Source of the DNA: Amycolatopsis lexingtonensis | GTDB lineage: Bacteria > Actinomycetota > Actinomycetes > Mycobacteriales > Pseudonocardiaceae | Direction: 5' to 3' | Assembly (NCBI RefSeq): GCF_014873755.1 | Contig: NZ_JADBEG010000001.1 | Location: 1,862,501 to 1,926,500 of the forward strand | Length of the DNA stretch: 64,000 nucleotides | Shown here: one piece after another, positions 26,829-37,483 of the stretch | How positions within the stretch are numbered: the stretch's first letter is position 1 | Layout: each line of letters opens with the position of its first letter | Position numbers and translations under genes: made by a program | Notes under the pieces: generated by a model | What the model saw: only the letters and a program-made list of their open reading frames with translations | What the model was told of the DNA's origin: nothing | The model's database searches: none

Positions 26829-28205
26829 ATGACCGCAGCCACGTACCAGGAGATAGTTGACGAGAACGGAAGAGTTTACCGGGTGGGCGAGTCCCCGCAG
26901 GACATCATGGGACGCTCACGCAGCTGGATGGTCTGGCTGCCCTGGATCGCCATGATGGCGGTGAGCGTGTTCGAGTACGGCTGGGGCGCCGTCGAAGGCA
27001 CGTTGGAAGAGAAGTACGGCTGGACGCTGTCGGACGCGTTCTGGCTGGCGAGCATCTGGGCGGTGTTCCAGGCCGGGGTCGCCTTCCCGGCGGGCCGGCT
27101 CCGGGAACGCAACGTCGTCTCGGCCAAGACGGCGATGCTGCTCGGCGCCGTGTTCAGCGGCATCGGCTACTTCACCATCGCGCACAGCGGGAACCTCACG
27201 CTGGCGTTCATCGGGTACTCCGTCCTCGGCGGCACCGGCGCCGGGCTGGTGTACGCGACCTGCATCAACATGGTCGGCAAGTGGTACCCGGAGAAGCGCG
27301 GCGCGCGGACCGGGTTCGTGAACGGCGGCTTCGCCTACGGCTCGGTGCCGTTCATCTACCTGTTCAGCGCGTTCCTCGGGCACGAGAACGTCACCGGGGT
27401 GCTCGACGGCATCGGCCTGTACATGCTGATCGTCGTCGGCGTGTGCGGGTTCCTGTTCAAGGACCCGCCGAAGAGCTGGTGGCCGAAGGAGGTCGACCCG
27501 CTCACCTGGGCCAAGGGCAAGGCCGGGGTGAAGACCCTCGCCAAGAACCCGCCGGCGGTCCGCCAGTTCACGCCGATGGAGGCGATCCGGACCGGCATGC
27601 TCCCGCTGATGTGGGTGTGCCTGGTGATCATCGGCGGGGTGTCGCTGTTCGGCATCAACTTCCAGGTGCCGTTCGCCAAGGAGAGCCACTTCGGCGCGTT
27701 CGTCGCGGCTTCCTCGGCCGGTGTGCTGGCCATCGTGAACGGCACCGGCCGCGCGGTCGTCGGCTGGGCGTCGGACAAGATCGGCCGACGGCAGACGCTC
27801 ACGCTGGTGCTGGTGATCGCGGCCGGCGCGCAGTTCGGCGTGCTGTACGCCGGGAACACGCACAACCTGGTCCTGTTCATGGTGTTCGCGTTCCTGACCG
27901 GGTTCGGCGGCGGGGCCTTCTACCCGCTGTTCGCCGCGCTCGTGCCGGACTACTTCGGCGAGAACAACAACGCGTCGAACTACGGCCTGGTCTACAGCGC
28001 GAAACTGGTCGGCGGCGTCGGCGGCGGCGGGCTCGCCGCCGGCGTCATCAGCGCGTGGGGCTACACCGGCGCGTACATCCTCGCCGGGTGCATCGCGCTC
28101 CTTTCCGCGGTGCTGACGCTGTTCCTGCGCCAGCCCGGCCGGACACGCCACCAGCTCGCCGAAACCGAGCTGGTGGCGCGGCCTTCCGCCGCGACGGGCG
28201 GCTAG
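26829..28205 (+). CDS. OFA-family MFS transporter 2
   Basis: A 458-aa, 12-helix MFS protein of the oxalate/formate antiporter family and a paralogue of the transporter at 16360. Shared features include the leader RVYRVGESPQDIMGR, EYGWGAVEGTLEEKYGW in the first loop, GGTGAGLVYATCINMVGKWYP and FGGGAFYPLFAALVPDYFGE. The ATG follows a GGAAGAG site. It ends the oxc-frc-ligase operon. Its TAG stop lies within the 4-bp CTAG duplicated by the insertion sequence, so the reading frame was not damaged. Confidence 0.88.
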   Translation: MTAATYQEIVDENGRVYRVGESPQDIMGRSRSWMVWLPWIAMMAVSVFEYGWGAVEGTLEEKYGWTLSDAFWLASIWAVFQAGVAFPAGRLRERNVVSAKTAMLLGAVFSGIGYFTIAHSGNLTLAFIGYSVLGGTGAGLVYATCINMVGKWYPEKRGARTGFVNGGFAYGSVPFIYLFSAFLGHENVTGVLDGIGLYMLIVVGVCGFLFKDPPKSWWPKEVDPLTWAKGKAGVKTLAKNPPAVRQFTPMEAIRTGMLPLMWVCLVIIGGVSLFGINFQVPFAKESHFGAFVAASSAGVLAIVNGTGRAVVGWASDKIGRRQTLTLVLVIAAGAQFGVLYAGNTHNLVLFMVFAFLTGFGGGAFYPLFAALVPDYFGENNNASNYGLVYSAKLVGGVGGGGLAAGVISAWGYTGAYILAGCIALLSAVLTLFLRQPGRTRHQLAETELVARPSAATGG

Positions 28206-29793
28206 CTTGAGTTTTAACCTGTTTGGCGGGGTCGTGGGTTGCTGGACTTGGTTTTCTTGCCGTGTTTGGGTTTTTGCTTGTTCGTGCCGGTGACGGTGTG
28301 GACGTCGTGGCGTGTGGCGGGCTGCTGGTTGGGCAGTCCCGCGGGTCGTCCGGGGCCGGGCCGGGAAGGTTTCGGGACACGGGCGGGACAGGCCAGTTGT
28401 GGACGCAGGTTGCGAAACCCCCGTCGGATCCGTGCCGGGCTGAGTCGCTGGGCGGGGCGGGGTTTCTCCCAGGGGCGGCGCAGATCCTCGGTGAGGTCGC
28501 GGGCGAGGCGGAGCTGGGTGTAGGCGATCAGAAGAAGCCAGGTCCAGCGGTCGGCGGCGTCGGCTGAGCGCAGTTTCGGGGTGGTCCAGCCGAGGGTTTG
28601 CTTGAGCATGCGGAAGGTGTGCTCGATGTCGAACCGGCGCAGGAAAGCCTGCCAGGCCAGATCGACCTCGGCGACCTCGAGGCCGGTGCGGGAATGCCAG
28701 AGCCACACGGGTTTCGGGATCGCGCCGGAAGGCAGCCGCTGGACCTGCAGAAGGATGACGGTGCCGTCGAGGATGGGCAGGTCTCCGGTGTGGCCGGTCC
28801 AGGCGGTGCGGGAGGTGAGCTTGGGGTGCAGCCGGTCCCAGGCCCGGATCAGTGCTGGGCCGTAGAGCCGGGTCGTGGTCTCGATGGTGATATCCGGCTC
28901 GCCCCAGGTGGCCGGGTCGCCGAAGGCGAACTCGGCGCCGTGGCGGGCGGGGCGGCCGGGGCTGGGGCCGGGCCGCAACGGCGGCGCGGGACGGCGCAGC
29001 ACCCGGTCCGACCGCATCCGCACCAGCACGACGACCGGGAGATCGGCCAGCACGTGCGCGAGCCGGGGTCCGTCGTAGCCGGCGTCGGCCACGAGCAGGA
29101 TTTCCGGATCCCCTGGTGACCAGTGTCCGGCGGTGATCAGCCGGTCCACGACGTCGCGGATCTGGCGGGCGGTCACGCTCGCGGTGTCGTCTCCGGGCGC
29201 GAGCCGGACCGCGTCCAGCGGCGCGGTCCACGAGTGCCGCCCGCTCTCCAGAGCGACGACGATCGAGTAGGGCCAGCCCGGCACCATGATGTGCTGGTCC
29301 TTGCCCCGGCCATAGGTGTGACACAGGATCCGTTGCGGGCTCGTGTGTGCTTCCGGGCGCAGCCAGCAGGTGACGTCCACCGCCAGCACCAGCCGCCCGT
29401 CCGCGGCACGAGGCAGCGACACCGTGGTCAGGGCGGTGCGTAACCGGTGGAAGTCGACCCGGCCCTGGGCCAGCGCGGCATAACCGCTGCCATGCCCGCG
29501 GCGATGCTCACCGGTCAGTGACAACTCCGCGACCGAGCGGACCGGGCCGTCCACGCACAACACCGCGTCGGTCAGCTCGAACAACGCGTCCGCCCGCCGG
29601 GGCAGACAACGGTAGAACTCCTGCCGCAACGCCGACAGCTCCCCGGCCGCATCGACGTCCCCAGCATGGTGCACACTGATCAACTGAAGCCCTTGGTTCG
29701 ATCTTCCATCTGTCGCAAGAGGAATGATCGACCAAGGGCTTCACTCATGATCAACCAGGGTCTCACCCAGCCACGCAAACGTTAAAACTCAAG
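28206..29793. mobile_element. Complete insertion sequence with 13-bp inverted repeats and CTAG duplication
   Basis: The element is bounded by perfect inverted repeats CTTGAGTTTTAAC (28206-28218) and GTTAAAACTCAAG (29781-29793). CTAG flanks both sides (28202-28205 and 29794-29797) and is probably the target-site duplication; because CTAG is palindromic, the repeats could also be counted as 17 bp. It carries one transposase gene. A 4-bp YTAR-type duplication is known for IS701/IS5-type elements. Both ends and the transposase are intact, so it may be recently active. Confidence 0.9.
28214..29683 (-). CDS. DDE transposase (IS4/IS701-like clan)
   Basis: A 489-aa transposase filling the element. 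The probable catalytic triad is Asp in VLAVDVTCWLRPEA, Asp in LLVADAGYDGPRL and Glu in RFDIEHTFRMLKQTLGW. The C-terminal tail is rich in Lys, Arg and Pro. The TTG start has only a weak ribosome site; an in-frame GTG lies three codons later. Length and layout match the NF041680-type transposases common in actinobacteria. The reading frame is open throughout. Confidence 0.88.
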   Translation of the reverse strand: MISVHHAGDVDAAGELSALRQEFYRCLPRRADALFELTDAVLCVDGPVRSVAELSLTGEHRRGHGSGYAALAQGRVDFHRLRTALTTVSLPRAADGRLVLAVDVTCWLRPEAHTSPQRILCHTYGRGKDQHIMVPGWPYSIVVALESGRHSWTAPLDAVRLAPGDDTASVTARQIRDVVDRLITAGHWSPGDPEILLVADAGYDGPRLAHVLADLPVVVLVRMRSDRVLRRPAPPLRPGPSPGRPARHGAEFAFGDPATWGEPDITIETTTRLYGPALIRAWDRLHPKLTSRTAWTGHTGDLPILDGTVILLQVQRLPSGAIPKPVWLWHSRTGLEVAEVDLAWQAFLRRFDIEHTFRMLKQTLGWTTPKLRSADAADRWTWLLLIAYTQLRLARDLTEDLRRPWEKPRPAQRLSPARIRRGFRNLRPQLACPARVPKPSRPGPGRPAGLPNQQPATRHDVHTVTGTNKQKPKHGKKTKSSNPRPRQTG

Positions 29794-29856
29794 CTAGGGT
29801 CTGTATCGAAGTCGGCGTCGGTGTCGGTGTGGACAGCCGGCGGGTGGTCCGCCGAC

Positions 29857-29909
29857 GTCTTGAATGACTCATTCAGGACCTCCGAGGACCTGAATGAGTC
29901 ATTCAAGAC
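29857..29909. repeat. 53-bp palindromic repeat, copy 1
   Basis: The 5' arm GTCTTGAATGACTCATTCAG pairs perfectly with the 3' arm; the centre is ACCTCCGAGGAC-like. A second copy is at 47506-47558. Both copies are 53 bp and both are followed by CTTTG. Before the IS insertion this copy lay between the 3' ends of the second OFA gene and the GntR gene, so it may act as a bidirectional terminator. Confidence 0.85.
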
Positions 29910-30086
29910 CTTTGACCTGGCGAACACGGCGGCAGCGCGGCGGGCCAGGCGTGGACGGTCTGCCGGAATCCGGGATCACGCTCGCGGCATTCCTGCGCTT
30001 AGAAGGCGGGGCCACGGTCGCCGAACGGCTCTGAACGATTTAGATAAGGCGCTAGTCCGGTTTGCCGCTCCCCGGTCCTGCCGAAA

Positions 30087-30824
30087 TCAGGATCGGGGAG
30101 CCTCCGGACGTTCGTGGTAGGCCTGGCGGGTCCGTTCGGTGTGCTTGGCCATGATCTGCTCGGCTGCTTCGGCGTCCCCGTCGGAGATGGCGTGGATCAG
30201 CTCGTCGTGCTCGTTCCACGCGTCTCGTCCCCGGGGCCGGGCGATCGGCGTGTAGTACCACCGGACCCGGCGGTCGACCAGGCCGATCAGCTCCGCGAGC
30301 ACCGCGTTCCCCGACAGCTTCGTGATGAACGCGTGGAGGGCGGCGTTGGCGGCGACCAGCCCTTCGGTGTCTTCCGCGTGCAGGGCCTGGACGCCCACCT
30401 GCTGCAGGTCCCACAGCTGCCGGACGTCCTGTGGGGTCGCGTTGCCGGCGGCGAGCTTCGCGGAGTGCGTCTCCAGCACGCCGCGGACACTCAGCAGCTG
30501 GTCGGCCTCTTCGTCGGTCGGGAGGTGGACGAACGCGCCCTGGGCCGGGCGGAGGTCGACCCAGCCTTCGCTCTGCAGCCGCTGCAGGGCTTCCCGGACG
30601 GGCTGCCTGCTGACGCCGAGGTACTCGGCCAGGTCGGCTTCGACGAGGTGCTGCCCGGGTTCGAGGGTGCGGTTGATGATCAGCTCGGCGAGGGCCTCGT
30701 AGACGACCTGCCGCAGCGGCGCCGGCCGTTCGACGCGCTTGGCGGGGGTGGAGCCGAGCGCGCCCTTCGCGGTGCGGCGGCCGGTCGGGCCGCGGTCTTG
30801 GAGCGGGGAAGCGGGCTGGCTCAC
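30087..30824 (-). CDS. GntR-family (FCD/FadR-type) transcriptional regulator
   Basis: A 245-aa regulator. After a basic leader, the winged helix-turn-helix runs about residues 35-100 (VEADLAEYLGVSRQPVREAL), followed by a helical FCD effector domain with the usual metal-site histidines (for example ALHAF near residue 165 and HDELIHAI near residue 210). The GTG start has AGGTG just upstream. It faces the formate dehydrogenase operon and is the best candidate for binding the ATAC-N-GTAT sites at 16318, 21486, 30868 and 30963. The effector may be oxalate, formate or a CoA ester. Confidence 0.87.
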   Translation of the reverse strand: MSQPASPLQDRGPTGRRTAKGALGSTPAKRVERPAPLRQVVYEALAELIINRTLEPGQHLVEADLAEYLGVSRQPVREALQRLQSEGWVDLRPAQGAFVHLPTDEEADQLLSVRGVLETHSAKLAAGNATPQDVRQLWDLQQVGVQALHAEDTEGLVAANAALHAFITKLSGNAVLAELIGLVDRRVRWYYTPIARPRGRDAWNEHDELIHAISDGDAEAAEQIMAKHTERTRQAYHERPEAPRS

Positions 30825-30867
30825 GGGACACCTCGGAAGGGGAGAGGAACGCGATGATCTGCTCACA

Positions 30868-30890
30868 GGATACAGGTTTTGGTATGCAAA
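30868..30890. promoter_or_regulatory. Variant GntR-type half-sites near the gntR promoter
   Basis: GGATAC and GGTATGCAAA, separated by AGGTTTT, repeat the half-sites of the other operators with a wider spacer. The position, 44 bases upstream of the GntR start, suggests autoregulation. Confidence 0.45.
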
Positions 30891-30962
30891 ATCCCGGAAT
30901 CTCACCCGGCCGGGAGTTTTCTCCGCGCACGCCACCTGCCTCTGGCCTGCGTAGCGGATCCA

Positions 30963-30979
30963 GGATACTGTATGCAATC
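30963..30979. promoter_or_regulatory. GntR-type operator, site 3 (formate dehydrogenase operon)
   Basis: GGATACTGTATGCAATC contains the perfect repeat ATAC-T-GTAT. It ends 29 bases before the ATG of the first gene of the formate dehydrogenase operon and shares TATGCAATC with the site at 21486. Confidence 0.7.
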
Positions 30980-31008
30980 ACGTGCTGGACCGAAGCGGGA
31001 GGCACATC

Positions 31009-32004
31009 ATGAAGGTGGCTGTTCTCGGGGCCGGGGCGATCGGCGCCTACGTCGGGGCCGCGCTACACCGCGGCGGGACCGAGGTGCACCTGATCGCCCG
31101 GCGGGCCCACCTCACGGCGATGCGCGAGCACGGCGTCCGCGTGCTCAGCCCGCGCGGCGACTTCACCGCGCACCCCCACGTCACGGACGATCCGGCCGAA
31201 GTCGGCGAAGTCGACTTCGTCTTCCTCGGCCTCAAGGCCAACTCCTACGCCACGTGCGGGCCCTTGCTCGCCCCGCTGCTCGGCCCGGAAACGGCGATCG
31301 TGGCCGCGCAGAACGGCATCCCGTGGTGGTACTTCCACGGCCTCGCCGGACATCCCCTCGAAGGGCGGCGGATCGAGACGGTCGACCCCGGCGGCTCGGT
31401 GACCGCGGTGCTCGGGCTGCGGCGCGCGATCGGCTGTGTCGTCTACTGCTCGACGGTCATCGAGGAACCGGGCGTGATCCGGCACCTGGAAGGCACCCGG
31501 TTCTCCCTCGGCGAGCCGGACGGCGGGATCTCCGCGCGCTGCAAGGTGCTGAGCGCGGCGATGATCGTCGGCGGGCTCAAGGCGCCGGTCGAGCCCCGTC
31601 TGCGCGACGACATCTGGATCAAGCTGATGGGCAACGTCGCCTTCAACCCGCTCTCGGCGCTGACCCGAGCGACCATGGCGCAGATGTGCGAGCACGACGA
31701 CACGCGCGCGCTCGTCGCCACGATGATGACCGAAACCCTCGCCATCGCCCGTGCCGCGGGCAGCGACCCGAAGGTCTCGGTCGAGAAGCGCATCGACGGC
31801 GCCTGGCGCGTCGGCCACCACAAGACGTCGATGCTGCAGGACCTCGAAGCCGGCAAGCCGCTGGAGACCGACGCGATCATCGGCGCGGTCGTCGAACTCG
31901 CGGCGCTGACCGGCGTGCCCGCGCCGGCGTTGCGCCACGTCCACGCCGCCATCGGCCTGCTCGGCCACACCAGCACGACGCCCGTCCCCGTCGGGTCGCA
32001 CTGA
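31009..32004 (+). CDS. 2-dehydropantoate 2-reductase (ApbA/PanE)-family protein
   Basis: A 331-aa NADPH-dependent reductase. The Rossmann motif GAGAIGAYVG is at residues 7-16, and the C-terminal helical domain contains the family KLMGNVAFNPLSALT segment with the catalytic Lys. GGGAGG lies 6 bases before the ATG. It is the first gene of the formate dehydrogenase operon, which is not where pantothenate synthesis genes normally lie; reduction of a short 2-oxo acid linked to oxalate/glyoxylate metabolism is a possibility. The usual ketopantoate role cannot be excluded. Confidence 0.82.
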   Translation: MKVAVLGAGAIGAYVGAALHRGGTEVHLIARRAHLTAMREHGVRVLSPRGDFTAHPHVTDDPAEVGEVDFVFLGLKANSYATCGPLLAPLLGPETAIVAAQNGIPWWYFHGLAGHPLEGRRIETVDPGGSVTAVLGLRRAIGCVVYCSTVIEEPGVIRHLEGTRFSLGEPDGGISARCKVLSAAMIVGGLKAPVEPRLRDDIWIKLMGNVAFNPLSALTRATMAQMCEHDDTRALVATMMTETLAIARAAGSDPKVSVEKRIDGAWRVGHHKTSMLQDLEAGKPLETDAIIGAVVELAALTGVPAPALRHVHAAIGLLGHTSTTPVPVGSH

Positions 32005-32017
32005 ACCGGAGGTGCCC

Positions 32018-33937
32018 GTGAAGCGCAAGAAGACCGAGCCGTACGTCCGGCTCACCCAGCCACTCGTGCGCGATTCCGGCGTGCTGCGGCCGGCGACCTG
32101 GGAAGAGGCCCTCGACCGGGCCGCCGCCGGGATCCGCCGGACCCTCGAGACCAAGGGGCCGGAGGCGTTCGGGATGTTCTCGTGCGCCCGCGCGACCAAC
32201 GAGATGAACTTCGTCGCGCAGAAGTTCACCCGCGCGGTGATCGGCACGAACAACGTCGACTCGTGCAACCGCACCTGTCACGCGCCGAGCGTCGCCGGCC
32301 TGGCGCGGGTGTTCGACAGCGGCGGCGGGACGTCGTCATACCAGGAGATCGAGGACGCCGACGTCATCGTGATCTGGGGCGGCAATCCGCGCGAGGCGCA
32401 CCCGATCTTCTTCCAGCACGTGCTCAAGGCCGTCCACAAGGGAGCGAAGCTCTTCGTCGTCGACCCCCGGCAGACGAGCACCGCGAGCTGGGCGCACCGG
32501 CAGCTGCAGCTCGAAGTCGGCACCGACATCCCGCTCGCCCACGCGATCGCGCGGGAGATCATCCACTCCGGACTGGCGAACACGGCGTTCATCGAGCGGG
32601 CCACCGAGGGTTTCGCCGACTTCGCCGCGTCGGTCGAGCCGTGGACCCTGGAGGTCGCCGAGAAGACCACCGGCGTCCCGGCCGAGCTGATCCGCGAACT
32701 GGCCCACGCCTATGCCCGCGCCGACCGCGGGCAGCTGTCGTGGACGCTCGGGATCACCGAGCACCACAACGGCACCGACAACGTCCTGGCGCTGATCAAC
32801 CTGGCACTGCTGGCCGGGCAGGTCGGCCGCTACGGCGCCGGGCTCAACCCGCTGCGCGGGCAGAACAACGTCCAGGGCGGCGGCGACATGGGCGCCATCC
32901 CGGACCGGCTGCCCGGCTTCCAGGACGTCCTCGACGCGGACGTGCGCGCGAAGTTCGACGCGGCCTGGGGCTCGTCGATCCCGCCGCACAGGGGCCTGAA
33001 CCTCACGCAGATGCTCGACGCGATGGAACGCGGCGACCTGACCTGCGTGTACATCATCGGCGAGAACCCGGTCCAGTCCGAAGCGGACTGCGAGCACACG
33101 ATCAAGCGGCTGGCCAACGTGGACCACCTCGTGGTGCAGGACATCTTCCTCACCAAGACCGCGCAGCTGGCCGACGTCGTGCTGCCGGCGTCGGCGGCCT
33201 GGTGCGAGAGCGACGGCACGTTCACCAACTCCGAACGGCGGGTCCAGCGCGTCCGCAAGGCCCTCGAACCGCCGGAAGGCGCGCGCGACGACATCGAGCT
33301 GCTTTCGGAGCTGGCCCGCCGGCTCGGCCACGACTGGGACTACACCGGCGGCGAGGAGGTCTGGGACGAGCTGCGCTCGCTCTCGCCGATGCACGCCGGG
33401 ATGTCCTACGCGCGGCTGGAGGAACTCGGCGGGATCCAGTGGCCGTGCTACTCCGAAGACACCCTGGAGCCGACGTTCCTGCACGGGCGGCTGTGGGCCG
33501 AGGACCCGGCCGAACGCGGCCGCCCGGCGCCCTTCACCGTGCTCGAGCACAGCCCGCCGGTCGACCTGCTCACCGAGGAGTTCCCCATCCGGCTCACCAC
33601 CGGGCGGCGGCTGGACTCCTACAACACCGGCGTCCAGTCGGGCGGGTTCCCCTCCCCGCTGCGGCAGGGCGAGACCTTGGACCTGTGCCCGGAGGACGCC
33701 CGCGCCCTCGGCGTCACCCCGGACGAACTCGTCCGCATCACGTCGCGGCGGGGCGAGATCGTCGCCCCGGTCCGGCTCGACAAGGGCCTGAAACCGGGGC
33801 TGGCGTTCATGACCTTCCACTTCCCGGACGAGATCGACGTCAACGTCATCACCATCGAGGCGACCTGCCCGATCGCCGGGACCGCGGAGTACAAGGCCGC
33901 GGCCATCCGCGTCGAGAAGCTCCCGGTGGAGGTCTGA
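32018..33937 (+). CDS. Formate dehydrogenase alpha subunit, catalytic (C-terminal) half
   Basis: A 639-aa molybdopterin oxidoreductase that oxidises formate. It begins exactly where the bis-MGD domains normally follow the N-terminal [4Fe-4S] domain. The active site is complete: Cys87-His88 in NRTCHAPSVAGL is equivalent to Sec140-His141 of E. coli FdhF, and Arg280 in NPLRGQNNVQGGGD is equivalent to Arg333. The C-terminal dinucleotide-binding domain ends the protein. The missing [4Fe-4S] domain is encoded at the end of the third gene of the operon. The GTG at 32018 is used because CCGGAGG precedes it by 5 bases. A Cys, not Sec, enzyme. Confidence 0.9.
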   Translation: MKRKKTEPYVRLTQPLVRDSGVLRPATWEEALDRAAAGIRRTLETKGPEAFGMFSCARATNEMNFVAQKFTRAVIGTNNVDSCNRTCHAPSVAGLARVFDSGGGTSSYQEIEDADVIVIWGGNPREAHPIFFQHVLKAVHKGAKLFVVDPRQTSTASWAHRQLQLEVGTDIPLAHAIAREIIHSGLANTAFIERATEGFADFAASVEPWTLEVAEKTTGVPAELIRELAHAYARADRGQLSWTLGITEHHNGTDNVLALINLALLAGQVGRYGAGLNPLRGQNNVQGGGDMGAIPDRLPGFQDVLDADVRAKFDAAWGSSIPPHRGLNLTQMLDAMERGDLTCVYIIGENPVQSEADCEHTIKRLANVDHLVVQDIFLTKTAQLADVVLPASAAWCESDGTFTNSERRVQRVRKALEPPEGARDDIELLSELARRLGHDWDYTGGEEVWDELRSLSPMHAGMSYARLEELGGIQWPCYSEDTLEPTFLHGRLWAEDPAERGRPAPFTVLEHSPPVDLLTEEFPIRLTTGRRLDSYNTGVQSGGFPSPLRQGETLDLCPEDARALGVTPDELVRITSRRGEIVAPVRLDKGLKPGLAFMTFHFPDEIDVNVITIEATCPIAGTAEYKAAAIRVEKLPVEV

Positions 33938-33938
33938 A

Positions 33939-35680
<1,742 letters not shown>

Positions 35681-35684
<4 letters not shown>

Positions 35685-36538
35685 CCATTGTGGACATCGG
35701 AATTCCGAAGCGGCTGGTCGAGTTCACCGTGGACGGCGAGACCGTCCGCGTCCCCGAAGGCTCGACGATCCTCGACGCGTGCACGGAGGCGGGCAAGGAG
35801 ATCCCGACGCTGTGCTACGGCGACACCCTGGAACCGGCGAACGCCTGCCGCGTCTGCATGGTTGAGGTCGAGGGTTCGCGGACGCTGGTGCCCTCGTGTT
35901 CGCGCAAGGCCGAGCCGGGCATGGTGGTGCGCACCGATTCCGAGCGGACCCGGACCAGCCGCAAGGTCGTCCTGGAGCTGCTGGCATCCGCGACCGATCT
36001 CTCGACGACGCCCGGGGTGGCGGAGTGGCTGGCGGAGACGGGCGCGGATCCGGACCGCTTCGGGCCGGACGCGGCGACGGTGGCCCAGCCGGCCATTGTG
36101 GACAACGAGCTGTACGTCCGGGACTACGGGAAGTGCATCCTCTGCTACAAGTGCGTCGACGCGTGCGGCGAGCAGTGGCAGAACTCGTTCGCCATCACCG
36201 TCGCCGGCCGGGGTTTCGACGCGCGGATCTCGACGGAGTTCTCGAACCCGCTGCCCGACAGCGCGTGCGTGTACTGCGGCAACTGCGTCGAAGTCTGCCC
36301 GACCGGGGCGCTCAGCTTCAAGCGCGAGTACGACAAACGCGAGGACGGCACCTGGGACGAGACGCGGCAGAAGCAGACCACGACGGTCTGCACGTTCTGC
36401 GGCGTCGGCTGCAACCTGACACTGCACGTCCAGGACAACGAGATCGTGAAGGTGACGTCCCCGCACGACAGCTCGGTGACGCACGGGAACCTGTGCATCA
36501 AGGGCCGGTTCGGCTGGCAGCACGTCCAGAACCGGTAG
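35681..36538 (+). CDS. Formate dehydrogenase alpha subunit, iron-sulfur (N-terminal) half
   Basis: A 285-aa iron-sulfur protein. In order: [2Fe-2S] domain (Cys45, Cys56, Cys59, Cys73), a two-cluster ferredoxin domain (Cys152, 155, 158 with Cys162; Cys196, 199, 202 with Cys206), and the [4Fe-4S] domain I of a molybdopterin enzyme (Cys237, 240, 244 and 272, in CTFCGVGCNL and GNLCIKGRFGW). It ends at HVQNR, precisely where the catalytic gene at 32018 takes up. It is thus the N-terminal third of an FdsA-type alpha subunit as a separate protein. ATG overlaps the preceding stop. A hairpin follows. Confidence 0.88.
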
Positions 36539-36553
36539 CCGCACCCCCGCGCG

Positions 36554-36586
36554 GAGGCGCCGTGGCTCGACGAGTCGCGGCGCCTC
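36554..36586. terminator. Hairpin terminator after the formate dehydrogenase operon
   Basis: GAGGCGCCG (36554-36562) pairs with CGGCGCCTC (36578-36586) in a perfect 9-bp stem with a 15-base loop, followed by TGTCGTTCCC. It lies 15 bp after the stop of the iron-sulfur subunit and before the AT-rich promoter region of the glyoxylate operon. Confidence 0.65.
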
Positions 36587-36676
36587 TGTCGTTCCCGAGC
36601 GTTGACCCCGCCGCAGGTCACCGGCTATTCTCGATATGCGAAAGAAAAATTCCGGATAGTGAAATTTGAGGTAGCG

Positions 36677-37483
36677 ATGCCCGAGCACTCCCTGCCGTAC
36701 GTCGTCAACCTGTCGCTGCTGTTCAAGGAGGTCCCCCTCCTCGAGCGCGCGGCGGCCGCGCGGGCGGCGGGCTTCACCGATGTCGAGTACTGGTGGCCGT
36801 TCGAGTCCGCCGTACCCGCGCGGGACGAGGTGGACGCCTTCGTGAAGAGCCTGGACGGCGTTCGGCTGCGCGGGCTGAACTTCTACGCCGGGGACATGGC
36901 GGCGGGGGAGCGGGGCCTGGTCTCGTGGCTGGGCCGCGAGGCGGAGTTCGCCGACAGCCTGGTCGTGGCGCTGGGCATCGCCGAACGCACCGGGTGCCGC
37001 AGCTTCAACGCCCTCTACGGCAACCGGCTCGACGGCGAAGACCCCGTCAAGCAGGACGACCTGGCGCTCGTGCACCTCGCCGGCGCCGCGGAAGCCGCCG
37101 CGAAGATCGGCGCGCAGCTGGTCCTCGAACCGCTCTCCGGTGCGGACCGCTACCCGCTCAAGACCGCCGCGGACGCCGTGGCCGTGCTCGACGACCTCGG
37201 GCGCGACAACGTGCGGCTGCTGGCCGACCTGTACCACCTGGCAGTCAACGGTGATGACCTGGACGCGCTCGCGACGACGCACATCTCCCGGATCGGGCAC
37301 GTGCAGATCGCCGACGCACCCGGGCGCCACCAGCCCGGCACCGGCTCGCTGGACATCGAGGGACACCTCGCGAAGCTGCAGAACGCCGGCTACGACGGGT
37401 TCGTCGGGATCGAGTACGTCCCGGAGCCCGACACCCTCGCGTCGCTGGACTGGCTGCCGAAAACTCGAAGGGGACAAGCATGA
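36677..37483 (+). CDS. hyi: Hydroxypyruvate isomerase-family TIM-barrel protein
   Basis: A 268-aa xylose-isomerase-like TIM barrel. Candidate metal ligands are Glu in LVLEPLSG (about residue 150) and Glu in GIEYVPEP (near residue 250), with HLAVNGDDL and GHVQIADAPGRHQPG between them. It interconverts hydroxypyruvate and tartronate semialdehyde, fitting its position before the reductase and carboligase. The ATG follows GAGGTAGCG. The upstream region (36610-36670) is unusually AT-rich (GCGAAAGAAAAATTCC) and is the likely promoter of the glyoxylate operon. The end overlaps the next gene in ATGA. Confidence 0.87.
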   Translation: MPEHSLPYVVNLSLLFKEVPLLERAAAARAAGFTDVEYWWPFESAVPARDEVDAFVKSLDGVRLRGLNFYAGDMAAGERGLVSWLGREAEFADSLVVALGIAERTGCRSFNALYGNRLDGEDPVKQDDLALVHLAGAAEAAAKIGAQLVLEPLSGADRYPLKTAADAVAVLDDLGRDNVRLLADLYHLAVNGDDLDALATTHISRIGHVQIADAPGRHQPGTGSLDIEGHLAKLQNAGYDGFVGIEYVPEPDTLASLDWLPKTRRGQA

